Of a stretch of 64,000 nucleotides of DNA, positions 34,282-43,005 are shown in pieces. The notes beneath the pieces are model-generated. The model worked only from the letters and a program-made list of their open reading frames with translations. It was not told where the DNA came from and did no database searches. The position numbers were made by a program, and so were the translations under genes. The DNA comes from an uncultured Lachnospiraceae bacterium (lineage in GTDB: Bacteria; Bacillota; Clostridia; Lachnospirales; Lachnospiraceae): assembly GCA_947626285.1 (NCBI GenBank), contig CANQRR010000010.1, positions 1 through 64,000 of the forward strand, in the 5' to 3' direction. How positions within the stretch are numbered: the stretch's first letter is position 1; every line of letters begins with the position of its first letter.

Positions 34282-34512
34282 TTAGATGATGTAAGGAGCG
34301 AGTGCCTTGAGCACCTCGTCCATATTGTCCTCTGCATGAATATTGAGATCGATGGGCTTCGACAGGTCGAGGCTGAAAATCCCCATGATGGACTTTGCGT
34401 CGATGACATATCTGCCGGAGACGAGGTCAAAATCGTTGTCAAACTTGGTGACGTCGTTCACGAAAGATTTTACTTTATCAATTGAATTTAAGGATATCTG
34501 AACTGTTTTCAT
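34282..34512 (-). CDS. HPr-like protein lacking the phosphocarrier histidine
   Basis: The 76-residue product aligns with HPr: the stretch TKFDNDFDL matches the conserved SKFD region and KSIMGIFSL holds the regulatory serine (Ser41, equivalent to Ser46). The position of the phospho-accepting His15 is a serine (Ser10 in LNSIDK), so it cannot act as a normal PTS carrier. A regulatory role like that of Bacillus Crh is an analogy, as Crh also lacks the histidine and keeps the serine. ATG 34512 has GGGGAGG seven bases upstream. It is divergent from mtaB. Confidence 0.82.
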   Translation of the reverse strand: MKTVQISLNSIDKVKSFVNDVTKFDNDFDLVSGRYVIDAKSIMGIFSLDLSKPIDLNIHAEDNMDEVLKALAPYII

Positions 34513-34549
34513 GGAAAAACCTCCCCGCATAATTAATGTATACCATTAT

Positions 34550-34561
34550 CTTAACGTTAAG
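34550..34561. promoter_or_regulatory. 12-bp perfect palindrome CTTAACGTTAAG in a divergent promoter region
   Basis: It lies between the divergent HPr-like and mtaB genes, 16 bases from the mtaB -35 box. It could be an operator for either; no regulator is identified. Confidence 0.35.
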
Positions 34562-34577
34562 AGAACGAAAAGTCAAG

Positions 34578-34604
34578 TTGAAAACGGCAGAAGATGGGTA
34601 TAAT
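34578..34604 (+). promoter_or_regulatory. Promoter for mtaB
   Basis: TTGAAA (34578-34583) and TATAAT (34599-34604) with a short 15-base spacer. Confidence 0.5.
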
Positions 34605-34688
34605 GTATGTAAAATGTACTGCGGACCGGGAGACGGGAGTTTGTCGTGCTGTCATTGCGGGTGGGGACGATGCGGAGGGTAGACCGGA

Positions 34689-36131
34689 ATGAGCAAAAAA
34701 GCGGCGCTGCACAATCTTGGCTGCAAAGTAAACGCATATGAGACGGAGGCGATGCGGCAGCTTCTGGAGGAGGCCGGGTATGAGATCGTGCCGTTCGCGC
34801 CGGGAGCGGACGTTTACGTCATCAATACCTGTACAGTGACGAACATTGCGGACCGCAAGTCGCGTCAGATGCTGCACAAAGCTCGAAAGATGAACCCGGA
34901 CGCGATCGTCGTGGCGGCCGGCTGTTATGTGGAGACTGCCGGGAGCGATGGAAAGATACGCGGCGAAGCGGCGAAAGACGGCTGCGCGCAAAGCGGAAGA
35001 ACCGAAAATGACAGCGCAAAGGATGCGGCGATCGATATTGTGCTGGGGAACAACTGTAAGAAAAACATTGTGGAGGCGCTGCGCGATTTTGAGGCGGCAC
35101 GGGCGGAACATGCCGCTTGTGGAGCGGAAGGCCGGGATACAGGAGAGGATGACATTTCGGAGAGTGAACGTACTGCGAGCGATGCCTTGACTCGGAAGAT
35201 TGACATCAATCACACGAAGGAATTCGAATCCCTGAACGTTTCGAGGACGCAGGAGCACACGCGCGCCTACATGAAGGTGCAGGACGGCTGCAACCAGTTC
35301 TGCAGCTACTGCATCATCCCGTACGCGCGGGGCCGGGTGCGCAGCCGCGCGCCGGAGGATGTGGTGCGGGAGGCGCGAACGCTTGCCGAGAACGGCTGCC
35401 GGGAGATCGTGTTGACCGGCATTCATCTGAGCTCTTACGGTTGTGACTGTGATACGACGCTGCTGGAGCTGATCTGCTCTGTCCATGAGATCTGCGGGAT
35501 CGAGCGCATCCGTCTGGGCTCGCTGGAGCCGGGGATCGTCACGGAGGAATTTGCGCAGACGCTTGCGGCCCTGCCGAAGTTCTGCCCGCATTTCCATCTG
35601 TCGCTGCAGAGCGGCTGCGACGCCACGCTGAAGCGTATGAACCGCCGTTACACGGCTGCGGAGTACGAACAGCGGTGCGAGCTGCTGCGCAGGGTGTTTC
35701 GCGATCCGGCGCTCACGACGGACGTGATCGTCGGTTTCCCGGGGGAGACGCAGGAAGAGTTTGAGGAGACCGTCGCTTTTCTGAAGAAGATACGGCTTTA
35801 CGAGACGCATATTTTCAAGTATTCCAGGAGGCAGGGGACGCGGGCGGCCGCGATGCCGGAGCAGATCCCGGAAGCTGTCAAGGGAGAGCGCAGCGAGCGG
35901 CTGATCGAGCTCGGCGGGGAGAACCGTCTTGCGTTTGAAAAGCTCTATGCCGGCCGCGCGGTCGAAGTGCTGTTTGAAGAGAAATGCGCCATCGCCGGCC
36001 GGGAGTACTACACCGGCTACACCAAGGAGTATATCCGCGCCGCGGTCCCGGCGGATTTCGATTATGAAAATGAACTGTGCAGAGGCACTCTGGGAGCGGA
36101 ACTCGAGCCGCATGTATATCTTTTTTCCTGA
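34689..36131 (+). CDS. mtaB: tRNA t6A37 methylthiotransferase (MtaB)
   Basis: The 480-residue radical SAM enzyme adds a methylthio group to t6A37 of tRNA. The N-terminal methylthiotransferase domain has Cys12 (HNLGCKVNA), Cys48 (INTCTVTN) and Cys79 (VAAGCYV). The radical SAM cluster is CNQFCSYC (Cys201, 205, 208). A C-terminal TRAM-like domain ends the protein. LGCKVNxYE points to MtaB rather than MiaB or RimO. About 120 residues separate Cys79 from the radical SAM cluster, roughly 50 more than usual; the extra part is acidic and low in order. Confidence 0.92.
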   Translation: MSKKAALHNLGCKVNAYETEAMRQLLEEAGYEIVPFAPGADVYVINTCTVTNIADRKSRQMLHKARKMNPDAIVVAAGCYVETAGSDGKIRGEAAKDGCAQSGRTENDSAKDAAIDIVLGNNCKKNIVEALRDFEAARAEHAACGAEGRDTGEDDISESERTASDALTRKIDINHTKEFESLNVSRTQEHTRAYMKVQDGCNQFCSYCIIPYARGRVRSRAPEDVVREARTLAENGCREIVLTGIHLSSYGCDCDTTLLELICSVHEICGIERIRLGSLEPGIVTEEFAQTLAALPKFCPHFHLSLQSGCDATLKRMNRRYTAAEYEQRCELLRRVFRDPALTTDVIVGFPGETQEEFEETVAFLKKIRLYETHIFKYSRRQGTRAAAMPEQIPEAVKGERSERLIELGGENRLAFEKLYAGRAVEVLFEEKCAIAGREYYTGYTKEYIRAAVPADFDYENELCRGTLGAELEPHVYLFS

Positions 36132-36212
36132 GAGGGAAGAATGCAGATACAACAGACAGTTCCCAAACTGCTCGTTACCCGAAAGGACCAGCTTCGCGTT
36201 ACTGTTCAAACA

Positions 36213-36240
36213 GCATCCAGACACCTTGCTGTCTGGATGC
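36213..36240. other. Strong 11-bp hairpin after mtaB
   Basis: GCATCCAGACA (36213-36223) pairs perfectly with TGTCTGGATGC (36230-36240). It is not followed by a T run, so it may be a weak terminator, RNA-stabilising hairpin or repeat. Confidence 0.45.
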
Positions 36241-36271
36241 GTAAGAACATGAAACAATTGTTCGAAAGGGA

Positions 36272-36300
36272 TTGAATTATTTTACAAATTATATTAGAAT
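36272..36300 (+). promoter_or_regulatory. Promoter for the ireB-ruvX operon
   Basis: TTGAAT (36272-36277) and TAGAAT (36295-36300) with a 17-base spacer, 31 bases before the ireB start. Confidence 0.6.
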
Positions 36301-36331
36301 GGGATTACAAGGTACTTAAGGACGTGAGGAT

Positions 36332-36607
36332 ATGGCAGATATCAACAATACACAATACTTTAATTTCAACACAGATCCGGAAGCGCGCGTGAAGAAGGTG
36401 CTGGAGGTAGTCTACAATGCGATGGAGGAGAAGGGCTACAATCCGGTGAATCAGATCGTGGGTTATATCATGTCTGGCGATCCGACCTACATCACCAGCC
36501 ACAACAATGCGCGCAGCATGATCATGAAGGTTGAGAGGGACGAGCTGGTCGAGGAGCTTTTGAGGGAGTACATTAAGAACGAGTCGTGGAAACAGGAGGA
36601 ACAGTGA
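36332..36607 (+). CDS. IreB-family regulatory phosphoprotein (DUF965)
   Basis: The 91-residue protein matches the IreB/YrzL family: [58 protein letters not shown]. In Enterococcus IreB is phosphorylated by the Ser/Thr kinase IreK and influences cephalosporin resistance; the likely threonine is in the N-terminal part. The order ireB-ruvX-DUF1292 is conserved across Firmicutes. The stop overlaps the ruvX start (GTGA). Confidence 0.93.
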   Translation: MADINNTQYFNFNTDPEARVKKVLEVVYNAMEEKGYNPVNQIVGYIMSGDPTYITSHNNARSMIMKVERDELVEELLREYIKNESWKQEEQ

Positions 36608-37041
36608 ACCGCATCATGGGGCTGGACTTTGGTTCCAGGACCGTGGGAGTGGCCGTCAGCGATGCGCTTGGGCTCACCGCGCAGGGCGTGGAGATTATCA
36701 GGCGGGAGCAGGAAAACAAGCTGCGGCGGACACTTGCGCGGATCGAGGAGCTGATCGTGCAGTATCAGGTGACGGAGATCGTGCTGGGTTATCCCAAGAA
36801 TATGAATAACACCATCGGAGAGCGCGCGCAGAAGACGCTGGAGTTTGCTGAGATGTTGAAGCGCAGGACGGAGCTCCCGGTGGAGTTGTGGGATGAGCGG
36901 CTGACGACGGTGGCGGCGAACCGCGTGCTGATCGAGGGCGGCGTGCGCCGTGAGAGACGAAAGGAATATGTAGATATGATAGCGGCCGTGTATATCCTGC
37001 AGGGATATCTCGACAGCCGGGAGAGGGAAACGAATGAATAA
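36604..37041 (+). CDS. ruvX: Holliday junction resolvase RuvX / 16S rRNA processing protein (YqgF)
   Basis: The 145-residue RNase H-like protein has the catalytic Asp in [17 protein letters not shown], the conserved [13 protein letters not shown] segment, and [15 protein letters not shown]. YqgF proteins are linked both to junction resolution and to 16S rRNA 5' maturation. GTG 36604, four bases after AGGAGG and overlapping the ireB stop, is the chosen start; ATG 36616 is the alternative. Confidence 0.93.
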   Translation: MNRIMGLDFGSRTVGVAVSDALGLTAQGVEIIRREQENKLRRTLARIEELIVQYQVTEIVLGYPKNMNNTIGERAQKTLEFAEMLKRRTELPVELWDERLTTVAANRVLIEGGVRRERRKEYVDMIAAVYILQGYLDSRERETNE

Positions 37042-37297
37042 AAAAATAGAGTTTTGCCCGGTCGGAGAAGAAGAGACCGTCGGGTTTTTTGTGTTGGAAG
37101 AAACTCGGATCGGCGGGGTCTCGTACCTGCTGGTCACAGAGACCGAAGACGATGAGACGGACGCTTACATTCTGAAGGATCTGTCGGAGGACGGGGACGC
37201 GGAGGCACAGTACGTCTTTGTCGACGATGACGATGAGATGGAAGCAGTGTCGAAGATTTTTGCAGAGCTCTTAGAGGACGTGGACATTGAGCTCTGA
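37034..37297 (+). CDS. DUF1292 (YrzB-like) acidic protein
   Basis: The 87-residue acidic protein has the family pattern of short beta strands separated by Asp/Glu-rich turns ([37 protein letters not shown]). It overlaps the ruvX end by eight bases and completes the conserved ireB-ruvX-yrzB cluster. Function unknown. A hairpin CTTTC/GAAAG with GGAC/GTCC follows at about 37315-37341. Confidence 0.88.
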   Translation: MNKKIEFCPVGEEETVGFFVLEETRIGGVSYLLVTETEDDETDAYILKDLSEDGDAEAQYVFVDDDDEMEAVSKIFAELLEDVDIEL

Positions 37298-37429
37298 GAA
37301 GGATAGGACGTATCTTTCGGGACGGCTTATGTCCGGAAAGTGCGGTGAGCAGGAATGACGGAACACGGGAGGACGGTGTCGAATTCAGGCGCATGCTACC
37401 GTATTCCGCTCTTATGATGGAGGTGCAGA

Positions 37430-39136
37430 TTGAAGAAAAAGCAGACGAATCAGAATATCAATGAAAAAGTGAATGAGAAGATAAGCGAAAAAGTAAAGAT
37501 CATCCCGATCGGAGGATTGGGACTGATCGGCATGAATATGACGGCCTTCGAGTACAAGGACAGCATTATCGTGGTGGACTGCGGACTGGCGTTCCCTGAG
37601 AATGATATGCTGGGGATCGATCTCGTGATCCCGGACGTCACGTATCTGAAGGACAACATTGACAAGGTAAAAGGCATCGTGTTCACGCACGGACACGAGG
37701 ATCACATCGGCGCGTTGCCGTATGTGCTCAAGGAGCTGAACGCGCCGCTGTACGCGACGAAGCTGACGATGGGCCTGATCGAGCGCAAGCTCACGGAGCA
37801 CGGCATGATGCGCACGACGAAGCGCAAGATCGTGAAGCAGGGGCAGTCGATCAATCTTGGAGCGTTCCGGATCGAATTCATCCGGACGAACCACAGCATC
37901 GTGGACGCGGTGGCGCTGGCAATCTATTCGCCGGCGGGAATCATCGTACACACCGGGGATTTCAAGGTGGACTATACGCCGGTGTTCGGCGACGCGATTG
38001 ACCTGCAGCGCTTCGCCGAGATCGGCAAGAAGGGCGTGCTGGCACTGATGTGCGACAGCACAAATGCGGAGCGCCCGGGCTTCACGGCTTCGGAGCGCAC
38101 CGTCGGCGGCATCTTTGACAATCTGTTCATGGAGCACCGCAATCACAGGATCATCATCGCCACCTTTGCCTCAAACGTGGACCGAGTGCAGCAGATCATC
38201 AATTCCGCGAACAAGTACGGGCGCAAGGTCGTGGTGGAAGGTCGCAGCATGGTGAACATCATCCAGATCGCGTCAGAGCTCGGATACCTTGAGATCCCGC
38301 AGAACACGCTGATCGACCTGGAGCAGATGAAGAACTATCCGGACGAGCAGATGACACTGATCACGACCGGAAGCCAGGGAGAGTCGATGGCGGCGCTCTC
38401 GCGGATGGCGGCGGACATGCACAAGAAAGTCAGCATCAAACCGGGTGACACCGTGATCTTCAGCTCAAATCCGATTCCGGGAAATGAGAAGGCTGTGTCG
38501 AACGTGATCAATGAGCTCTCGATGAAGGGGGCTAACGTCATTTTCCAGAACGCGCACACGTCGGGACACGCCTGCCAGGAGGAGATCAAGCTGATCTACT
38601 CTCTGGTGCGGCCGAAGTATTCGATCCCGGTGCACGGAGAATTCCGCCACATGAAGGCGCAGGCCGCGCTGGCCGAGAGCCTTGGCATCGAGAAGGACAA
38701 TATTTTCCTTCTGAAGACCGGAGATGTGCTGGAGCTTGGCGAGGACAGCGCGAAGATTGTCGATCATGTGCAGACCGGCGCGATCCTGGTGGACGGGCTT
38801 GGTGTCGGGGACGTCGGGAACATCGTTCTGCGCGACCGTCAGCATCTGGCGGAGGACGGGATCGTGATCGCTGTTCTGACGCTGGAGCGCCACACCGGGC
38901 AGATCCTCTCAGGGCCGGATATCGTGTCGCGCGGATTCGTGTACGTCCGGGAGGCAGAGGAGCTGATGGAAGAAGCGCGCAGCGTGGTGGAGGAGACGAT
39001 GGATTCCTGCAATTCCCATCACGTGACGGACTGGGCCAAGATCAAGAATTCCATCCGGGATTCGCTCAGCGATTTCCTGTGGAAGCGGACGAAGCGCCGT
39101 CCGATGATCCTGCCGATCATAATGGAAGTAGAGTGA
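37430..39136 (+). CDS. rnj: Ribonuclease J
   Basis: The 568-residue metallo-beta-lactamase/beta-CASP enzyme has the zinc motif FTHGHEDHIGALPYV, GDFKVDYTP, CDSTNAERPG, the RNase J-typical SSNPIPGNE and the motif VHGEFRHMKAQ. It combines 5'-3' exonuclease and endonuclease activity in mRNA decay and rRNA processing. The N terminus is a short Lys/Asn/Glu-rich extension. The start is TTG 37430 with GGAGGTG four to five bases upstream. RNase J1 versus J2 cannot be told by eye, but the full zinc motif suggests an active copy. Confidence 0.93.
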   Translation: MKKKQTNQNINEKVNEKISEKVKIIPIGGLGLIGMNMTAFEYKDSIIVVDCGLAFPENDMLGIDLVIPDVTYLKDNIDKVKGIVFTHGHEDHIGALPYVLKELNAPLYATKLTMGLIERKLTEHGMMRTTKRKIVKQGQSINLGAFRIEFIRTNHSIVDAVALAIYSPAGIIVHTGDFKVDYTPVFGDAIDLQRFAEIGKKGVLALMCDSTNAERPGFTASERTVGGIFDNLFMEHRNHRIIIATFASNVDRVQQIINSANKYGRKVVVEGRSMVNIIQIASELGYLEIPQNTLIDLEQMKNYPDEQMTLITTGSQGESMAALSRMAADMHKKVSIKPGDTVIFSSNPIPGNEKAVSNVINELSMKGANVIFQNAHTSGHACQEEIKLIYSLVRPKYSIPVHGEFRHMKAQAALAESLGIEKDNIFLLKTGDVLELGEDSAKIVDHVQTGAILVDGLGVGDVGNIVLRDRQHLAEDGIVIAVLTLERHTGQILSGPDIVSRGFVYVREAEELMEEARSVVEETMDSCNSHHVTDWAKIKNSIRDSLSDFLWKRTKRRPMILPIIMEVE

Positions 39137-39141
39137 CGCAT

Positions 39142-39495
39142 ATGGACATGAAAAAATGTACGGAAGACCTGATTCAGTGTATTCTCGAGAGCGAGGAATA
39201 TAAGAATTTCTGTGCGCTCCGGGACAAGGTACAGGAGGAGCCAGAGCTGCGCCGTCAGATCAACGACTTTCGAATCCATGTGTTTGAGACGCAGAATTCG
39301 CAGGAGCCTCTTGATATGTACGGGGAGCAGGAACGGCTGTGCCGCGATTATGAGGAGTTCCGAAAGAATCCTCTGGTGAACGGATTTCTGCTGGCGGAGC
39401 TGCGTGTGTGCCGCATGGTGCAGAAGATCACAGGCGAGATCGTGGATGCGGTCGACATTGACGCAGACGAAGTGTCGGAGAGGATCCGGATCTGA
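39142..39495 (+). CDS. YlbF-family protein
   Basis: The 117-residue all-helical protein resembles the YlbF/YmcA family: EDLIQCILESEEYKNFCALR, RRQINDFRIHVFETQ, NPLVNGFLLAELRVCRMVQK. In Bacillus such proteins form a complex that affects RNase Y and mRNA maturation; being next to RNase J fits an RNA-decay link. ATG 39142 gives the normal length; the longer frame from 39079 lies inside the RNase J gene. The stop overlaps the next start (TGATG). Confidence 0.8.
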   Translation: MDMKKCTEDLIQCILESEEYKNFCALRDKVQEEPELRRQINDFRIHVFETQNSQEPLDMYGEQERLCRDYEEFRKNPLVNGFLLAELRVCRMVQKITGEIVDAVDIDADEVSERIRI

Positions 39496-40166
39496 TGATA
39501 ATTGACGAGCGCATGGCAGTTTATATCAATTCGCTGGACACAGGCAACGGCGCCTTTCTGGACGAGCTGGAGCGCGAGGCAATAGCGAGGGAGATCCCGG
39601 TAATCCGGCAGGATATGCAGAGTTTTCTGAAGGTGCTGCTGGCGATTCATGCGCCGAAGCGAATACTGGAGGTCGGGACAGCCGTCGGTTTCTCCGCGAT
39701 CCTGATGGCGCAGAACAGCGATCCGGACTGCCATATCACAACGATTGAGAACTATGAGAAACGGATTCCGCAGGCAAGGGCGAATTTCGAAGCTGCGGGG
39801 CTGAAAGAGCGGATCACACTTCTGGAGGGCGATGCGCTCGAGCGAATGCGCGGCCTTTCGGGGCCGTACGATCTGATCTTTATGGACGCGGCGAAGGGGC
39901 AGTACATTCATTTTCTGCCGGAAGCGCTGCGCCTGCTGCGTGCGGGCGGAGTGCTTGTCTCAGACAATGTGCTGCAGGACGGGGACATCGTCGAGTCGCA
40001 CTATGCTGTGGAGCGCCGGAACCGCACGATCTACAAGCGGATGCGGGAATATCTCTACGTGCTGAAACACACGGACGGCCTGCTGACCTCGATCGTCGCG
40101 GTCGGGGACGGAGCGGCCGTGACAGTGAAGCAGAAGAATGAGATGCAGATTATAACTGAAAAATAA
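39495..40166 (+). CDS. trmR: tRNA 5-hydroxyuridine methyltransferase TrmR-like (SAM-dependent O-methyltransferase)
   Basis: The 223-residue class I methyltransferase has the SAM loop ILEVGTAVGFSAILMA, the acidic IENYEKR, and the metal-site-like FMDAAKGQY and SDNVLQDG typical of cation-dependent O-methyltransferases. The neighbouring U32 gene is a TrhP-like hydroxylation factor. As in Bacillus trmR-trhP, the two together should make 5-methoxyuridine at position 34 of tRNA. The function rests on this context; a generic catechol-type methyltransferase is the alternative. Confidence 0.82.
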   Translation: MIIDERMAVYINSLDTGNGAFLDELEREAIAREIPVIRQDMQSFLKVLLAIHAPKRILEVGTAVGFSAILMAQNSDPDCHITTIENYEKRIPQARANFEAAGLKERITLLEGDALERMRGLSGPYDLIFMDAAKGQYIHFLPEALRLLRAGGVLVSDNVLQDGDIVESHYAVERRNRTIYKRMREYLYVLKHTDGLLTSIVAVGDGAAVTVKQKNEMQIITEK

Positions 40167-40334
40167 ATTCCCGTGAAATGCCGCAGGAGACTTTGACAAA
40201 TGCTTTCGGCATATTACGGAGGCAGGACGCAGAGATGCAGAATACTGTGAAAGATGACAGCGGATCGTTTTGCCATGTCGTAAAGGTAAGCAGGGCAGAA
40301 AAATACAAAGCAGCGACTACAGTCTGGAGGGACA

Positions 40335-41579
40335 ATGGAAGGAACGGGAAGACATCCGGAGCTTTTGATACCGGCGAGCAGCCTGGAGGTGTTAAGGACC
40401 GCCGTGATCTTTGGCGCGGACGCCGTGTACATCGGCGGCGAGGAGTTCGGCCTGCGTGCCAAGGCGAAGAATTTTTCCATGGAAGAGATGGCGGAGGGGA
40501 TCGCGTTCGCGCACGCGCGCGGCGTGAAGGTACATGTGACCGTCAATATCCTCGCGCACAATTACGACCTGGAGGGGGTGAAGACATACCTTCAGGAATT
40601 GCGGGAACTGCGCCCGGATGCGCTGATCATCGCGGATCCGGGAATTTTTATGCTCGCGAAACAGATCTGTCCGGAGATCGAGCGCCATGTCAGCACACAG
40701 GCGAATAACACGAACTATGAGACCTACCGCTTCTGGTGGGAGCTCGGAGCGAAGCGCGTCGTATCGGCGCGGGAGTTGTCCCTTGCGGAGATCCGGGAGA
40801 TCCGGGACAACATTCCGAGGGAAATGGAGATCGAGAGCTTCGTGCACGGGGCGATGTGCATCTCTTATTCGGGGCGCTGCCTGCTGAGCAATTATTTTAC
40901 GGGCAGGGACGCAAATCAGGGCGCCTGCACGCACCCCTGTCGCTGGAAGTACGCGGTAGTTGAGGAGACGCGCCCCGGCGAGTATCTGCCGATCGAGGAG
41001 AACGACCGCGGCACGTTTTTATTCAATTCAAAGGATCTCTGCATGGTGGAGTACCTGCCGGATATGATCGACGCGGGGATCGACAGCCTCAAGGTCGAGG
41101 GGCGCATGAAGACCGCGCTGTACGTGGCGACGGTGGCCCGCACGTACCGGAAGGCGATCGATGATTATCAGAAAGATCCGGCGCTGTACCGGAAGAATAT
41201 GGACTGGTACCGGACGCAGATCGGAAGCTGCACGCACAGAGAGTTCACGACCGGCTTTTTTTACGGAAAACCCGGCGCGGACGCGCAGATCTACGGCGAG
41301 AGCACCTATGTCAAAGAATATACTTATCTCGGCATGGTCGGCGCGCGGCGCGGCGACGGCCTGTACGCGCTTGAACAGCGCAACAAATTTTCCGTTGGCG
41401 AGGAGATCGAGATCATGAAGCCGGACGGCCGGAACATCCCCGTCAGAGTTGCGGGCATCTTCGATGAAACCGACGCCCCGCAGGACAGCGCTCCGCACGC
41501 CAGGCAGAAGCTCTGGGTCGACCTTGGCGATACGGCTGACGAGTATGATATCCTGCGCCGCGAAGAAGAGAAAGAATAG
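40335..41579 (+). CDS. U32-family protein TrhP-like (tRNA U34 hydroxylation)
   Basis: The 414-residue U32 protein has the family hallmark ESFVHGAMCISYSGRCLLSN followed by GACTHPCRW (cysteines likely binding an Fe-S cluster), DLCMVEYLPDMIDAGIDSLK and VEGRMKT, with a C-terminal beta-barrel region. U32 proteins are named peptidases, but TrhP members form 5-hydroxyuridine in tRNA using prephenate. The adjacent trmR-like gene supports this. ATG 40335 follows GGAGGG. The 168-base gap upstream holds no clear gene. Confidence 0.87.
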   Translation: MEGTGRHPELLIPASSLEVLRTAVIFGADAVYIGGEEFGLRAKAKNFSMEEMAEGIAFAHARGVKVHVTVNILAHNYDLEGVKTYLQELRELRPDALIIADPGIFMLAKQICPEIERHVSTQANNTNYETYRFWWELGAKRVVSARELSLAEIREIRDNIPREMEIESFVHGAMCISYSGRCLLSNYFTGRDANQGACTHPCRWKYAVVEETRPGEYLPIEENDRGTFLFNSKDLCMVEYLPDMIDAGIDSLKVEGRMKTALYVATVARTYRKAIDDYQKDPALYRKNMDWYRTQIGSCTHREFTTGFFYGKPGADAQIYGESTYVKEYTYLGMVGARRGDGLYALEQRNKFSVGEEIEIMKPDGRNIPVRVAGIFDETDAPQDSAPHARQKLWVDLGDTADEYDILRREEEKE

Positions 41580-41669
41580 AATCCAGAATGATACAAAAAC
41601 CAGAGAAGCGGCTCCTGTCCGTTGGAGTTTCGGTGTGTTGTATTTTTTTTGTACAGCGGACGAAAGTCC

Positions 41670-41698
41670 TTGCAAAGCGGACAAAACAGGACTATAAT
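41670..41698 (+). promoter_or_regulatory. Promoter for the liv operon
   Basis: TTGCAA (41670-41675) and a perfect TATAAT (41693-41698) with a 17-base spacer, about 85 bases before livJ. Confidence 0.75.
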
Positions 41699-41781
41699 AG
41701 GGACTGTGTTGGGCGCTTTGTTGCTCTATCGCAGGAAAGCAGCCGAATAATACAGAAAAGAAACATAGGAGGTAAAAAGTT

Positions 41782-42942
41782 ATGAAAAAATTGGCAGCAC
41801 TTGCACTGTGCGCGACTATGTGCTTCGCAGGAGCGATGAGCGTTTCCGCGGAAGATGTCGTGAAGATCGGCGTGTTTGAGCCGGCATCGGGTGACAACGG
41901 CGCAGGCGGCAAGCAGGAGACACTTGGTATTCAGTACGCAAACAGCGTGGCTCCGACGGTTGAGATCGACGGCACGGAGTATACGGTTGAGCTGGAGATC
42001 GTGGACAACGAGTCCTCTGCAGAGAAGGCTCCGTCCGCAGCGGCGGATCTGGTAAGCCGCGGCGTATCCGTAGTGCTTGGTACATATGGTTCCGGCGCAG
42101 CGATCGCAGCTTCCGATACCTTCGGTCAGGCCGGCGTTCCGGCGATCGGCGTTACCTGCACGAACCCGCAGGTGACGGAGGGCAACACGCATTACTTCCG
42201 TATCTGCTTCCTGGATCCGTTCCAGGGCACGGTTCTCGCGAACTTTGCGTCTGAGAAATTTGAGGCGAAGAAGGCCTATGTTCTGACGAAGCTCGGCGAC
42301 GACTACTCCGCAGGCCTCGGCCATTACTTCACGGAGGCGTTCGAGGGCCTTGGCGGAGAGGTAGTTTCCGACACCTTCCCGGAGGGCAACGCAGACTTCA
42401 CATCCTATATCACGACCGCGGTGAACGAGGGCGTGGATGTTATCTTTGCTCCGACCTCTACCGAGGCGGCTCAGCTGATCATCGACACGGCTGCTTCCCA
42501 GGGCGTGACGGTTCCGCTTCTTGCAGGCGATACCTGGGATTCCAACGTTATCCTGAATGCGGCTGAGGGCAAGGACGTACAGATCTACGTGACGACCTTC
42601 TATCAGGAGGGCGGTAACGAAGAATTCGATACCGGCATCAAAGAGTGGATCAACGCAGACAGCACGAACCTCGCGAACAACGGCGGCGATGACACGGTCG
42701 CAGCGGTTACGGCGATGGGTTACGACGCATACTTCACGGCCCTCGAGGCTCTGAAGAACGCGGGCTCCACCGATCCGGCAGCGGTCAACGAAGCACTCTG
42801 GGATACGACCTACACGGGCGTTACCGGCGAGATCGCTTTCGAGTCTGAAAACGGCGACGCGATGCGCGACACGGCATACGTAAAGCAGGCGAACACCGAG
42901 ACGGGTGCCTGGGACTTCGTAGCGGAGCAGGGCGTCAACTAA
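41782..42942 (+). CDS. livJ: Branched-chain amino acid ABC transporter, substrate-binding protein
   Basis: The 386-residue secreted protein has a signal peptide (to about residue 23, SVSA-ED) and the periplasmic-binding type I fold of the LivJ family: VKIGVFEPASGDNGAGGKQE, the repeated alpha/beta pattern, and VVLGTYGSGAAIAASDTFGQ. A cysteine at 14 could make it a lipoprotein, but the lipobox is poor. It delivers Leu/Ile/Val or a related ligand to LivHM. Strong ribosome-binding site AGGAGGT. A terminator and a structured repeat separate it from livH, as expected when the binding protein is needed in excess. Confidence 0.9.
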   Translation: MKKLAALALCATMCFAGAMSVSAEDVVKIGVFEPASGDNGAGGKQETLGIQYANSVAPTVEIDGTEYTVELEIVDNESSAEKAPSAAADLVSRGVSVVLGTYGSGAAIAASDTFGQAGVPAIGVTCTNPQVTEGNTHYFRICFLDPFQGTVLANFASEKFEAKKAYVLTKLGDDYSAGLGHYFTEAFEGLGGEVVSDTFPEGNADFTSYITTAVNEGVDVIFAPTSTEAAQLIIDTAASQGVTVPLLAGDTWDSNVILNAAEGKDVQIYVTTFYQEGGNEEFDTGIKEWINADSTNLANNGGDDTVAAVTAMGYDAYFTALEALKNAGSTDPAAVNEALWDTTYTGVTGEIAFESENGDAMRDTAYVKQANTETGAWDFVAEQGVN

Positions 42943-42966
42943 AGATCAAAAGACAGCAGAGCAGGA

Positions 42967-42996
42967 GAGGCTGCGAAAACGCAGCCTCTTCTTTAG
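42967..42996 (+). terminator. Terminator/attenuator after livJ
   Basis: GAGGCTGCG (42967-42975) and CGCAGCCTC (42980-42988) form a perfect stem with an AAAA loop, followed by TTCTTTAG. Partial readthrough would set the ratio of binding protein to permease. Confidence 0.8.
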
Positions 42997-43005
42997 TATT
43001 TACTG

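Noticed and set aside
39079-39141. Extended N terminus of the YlbF-like protein inside RNase J
   Set aside because: The extra 21 residues are Asp/Pro/His-rich and read from RNase J coding sequence in another frame; the family begins near ATG 39142.
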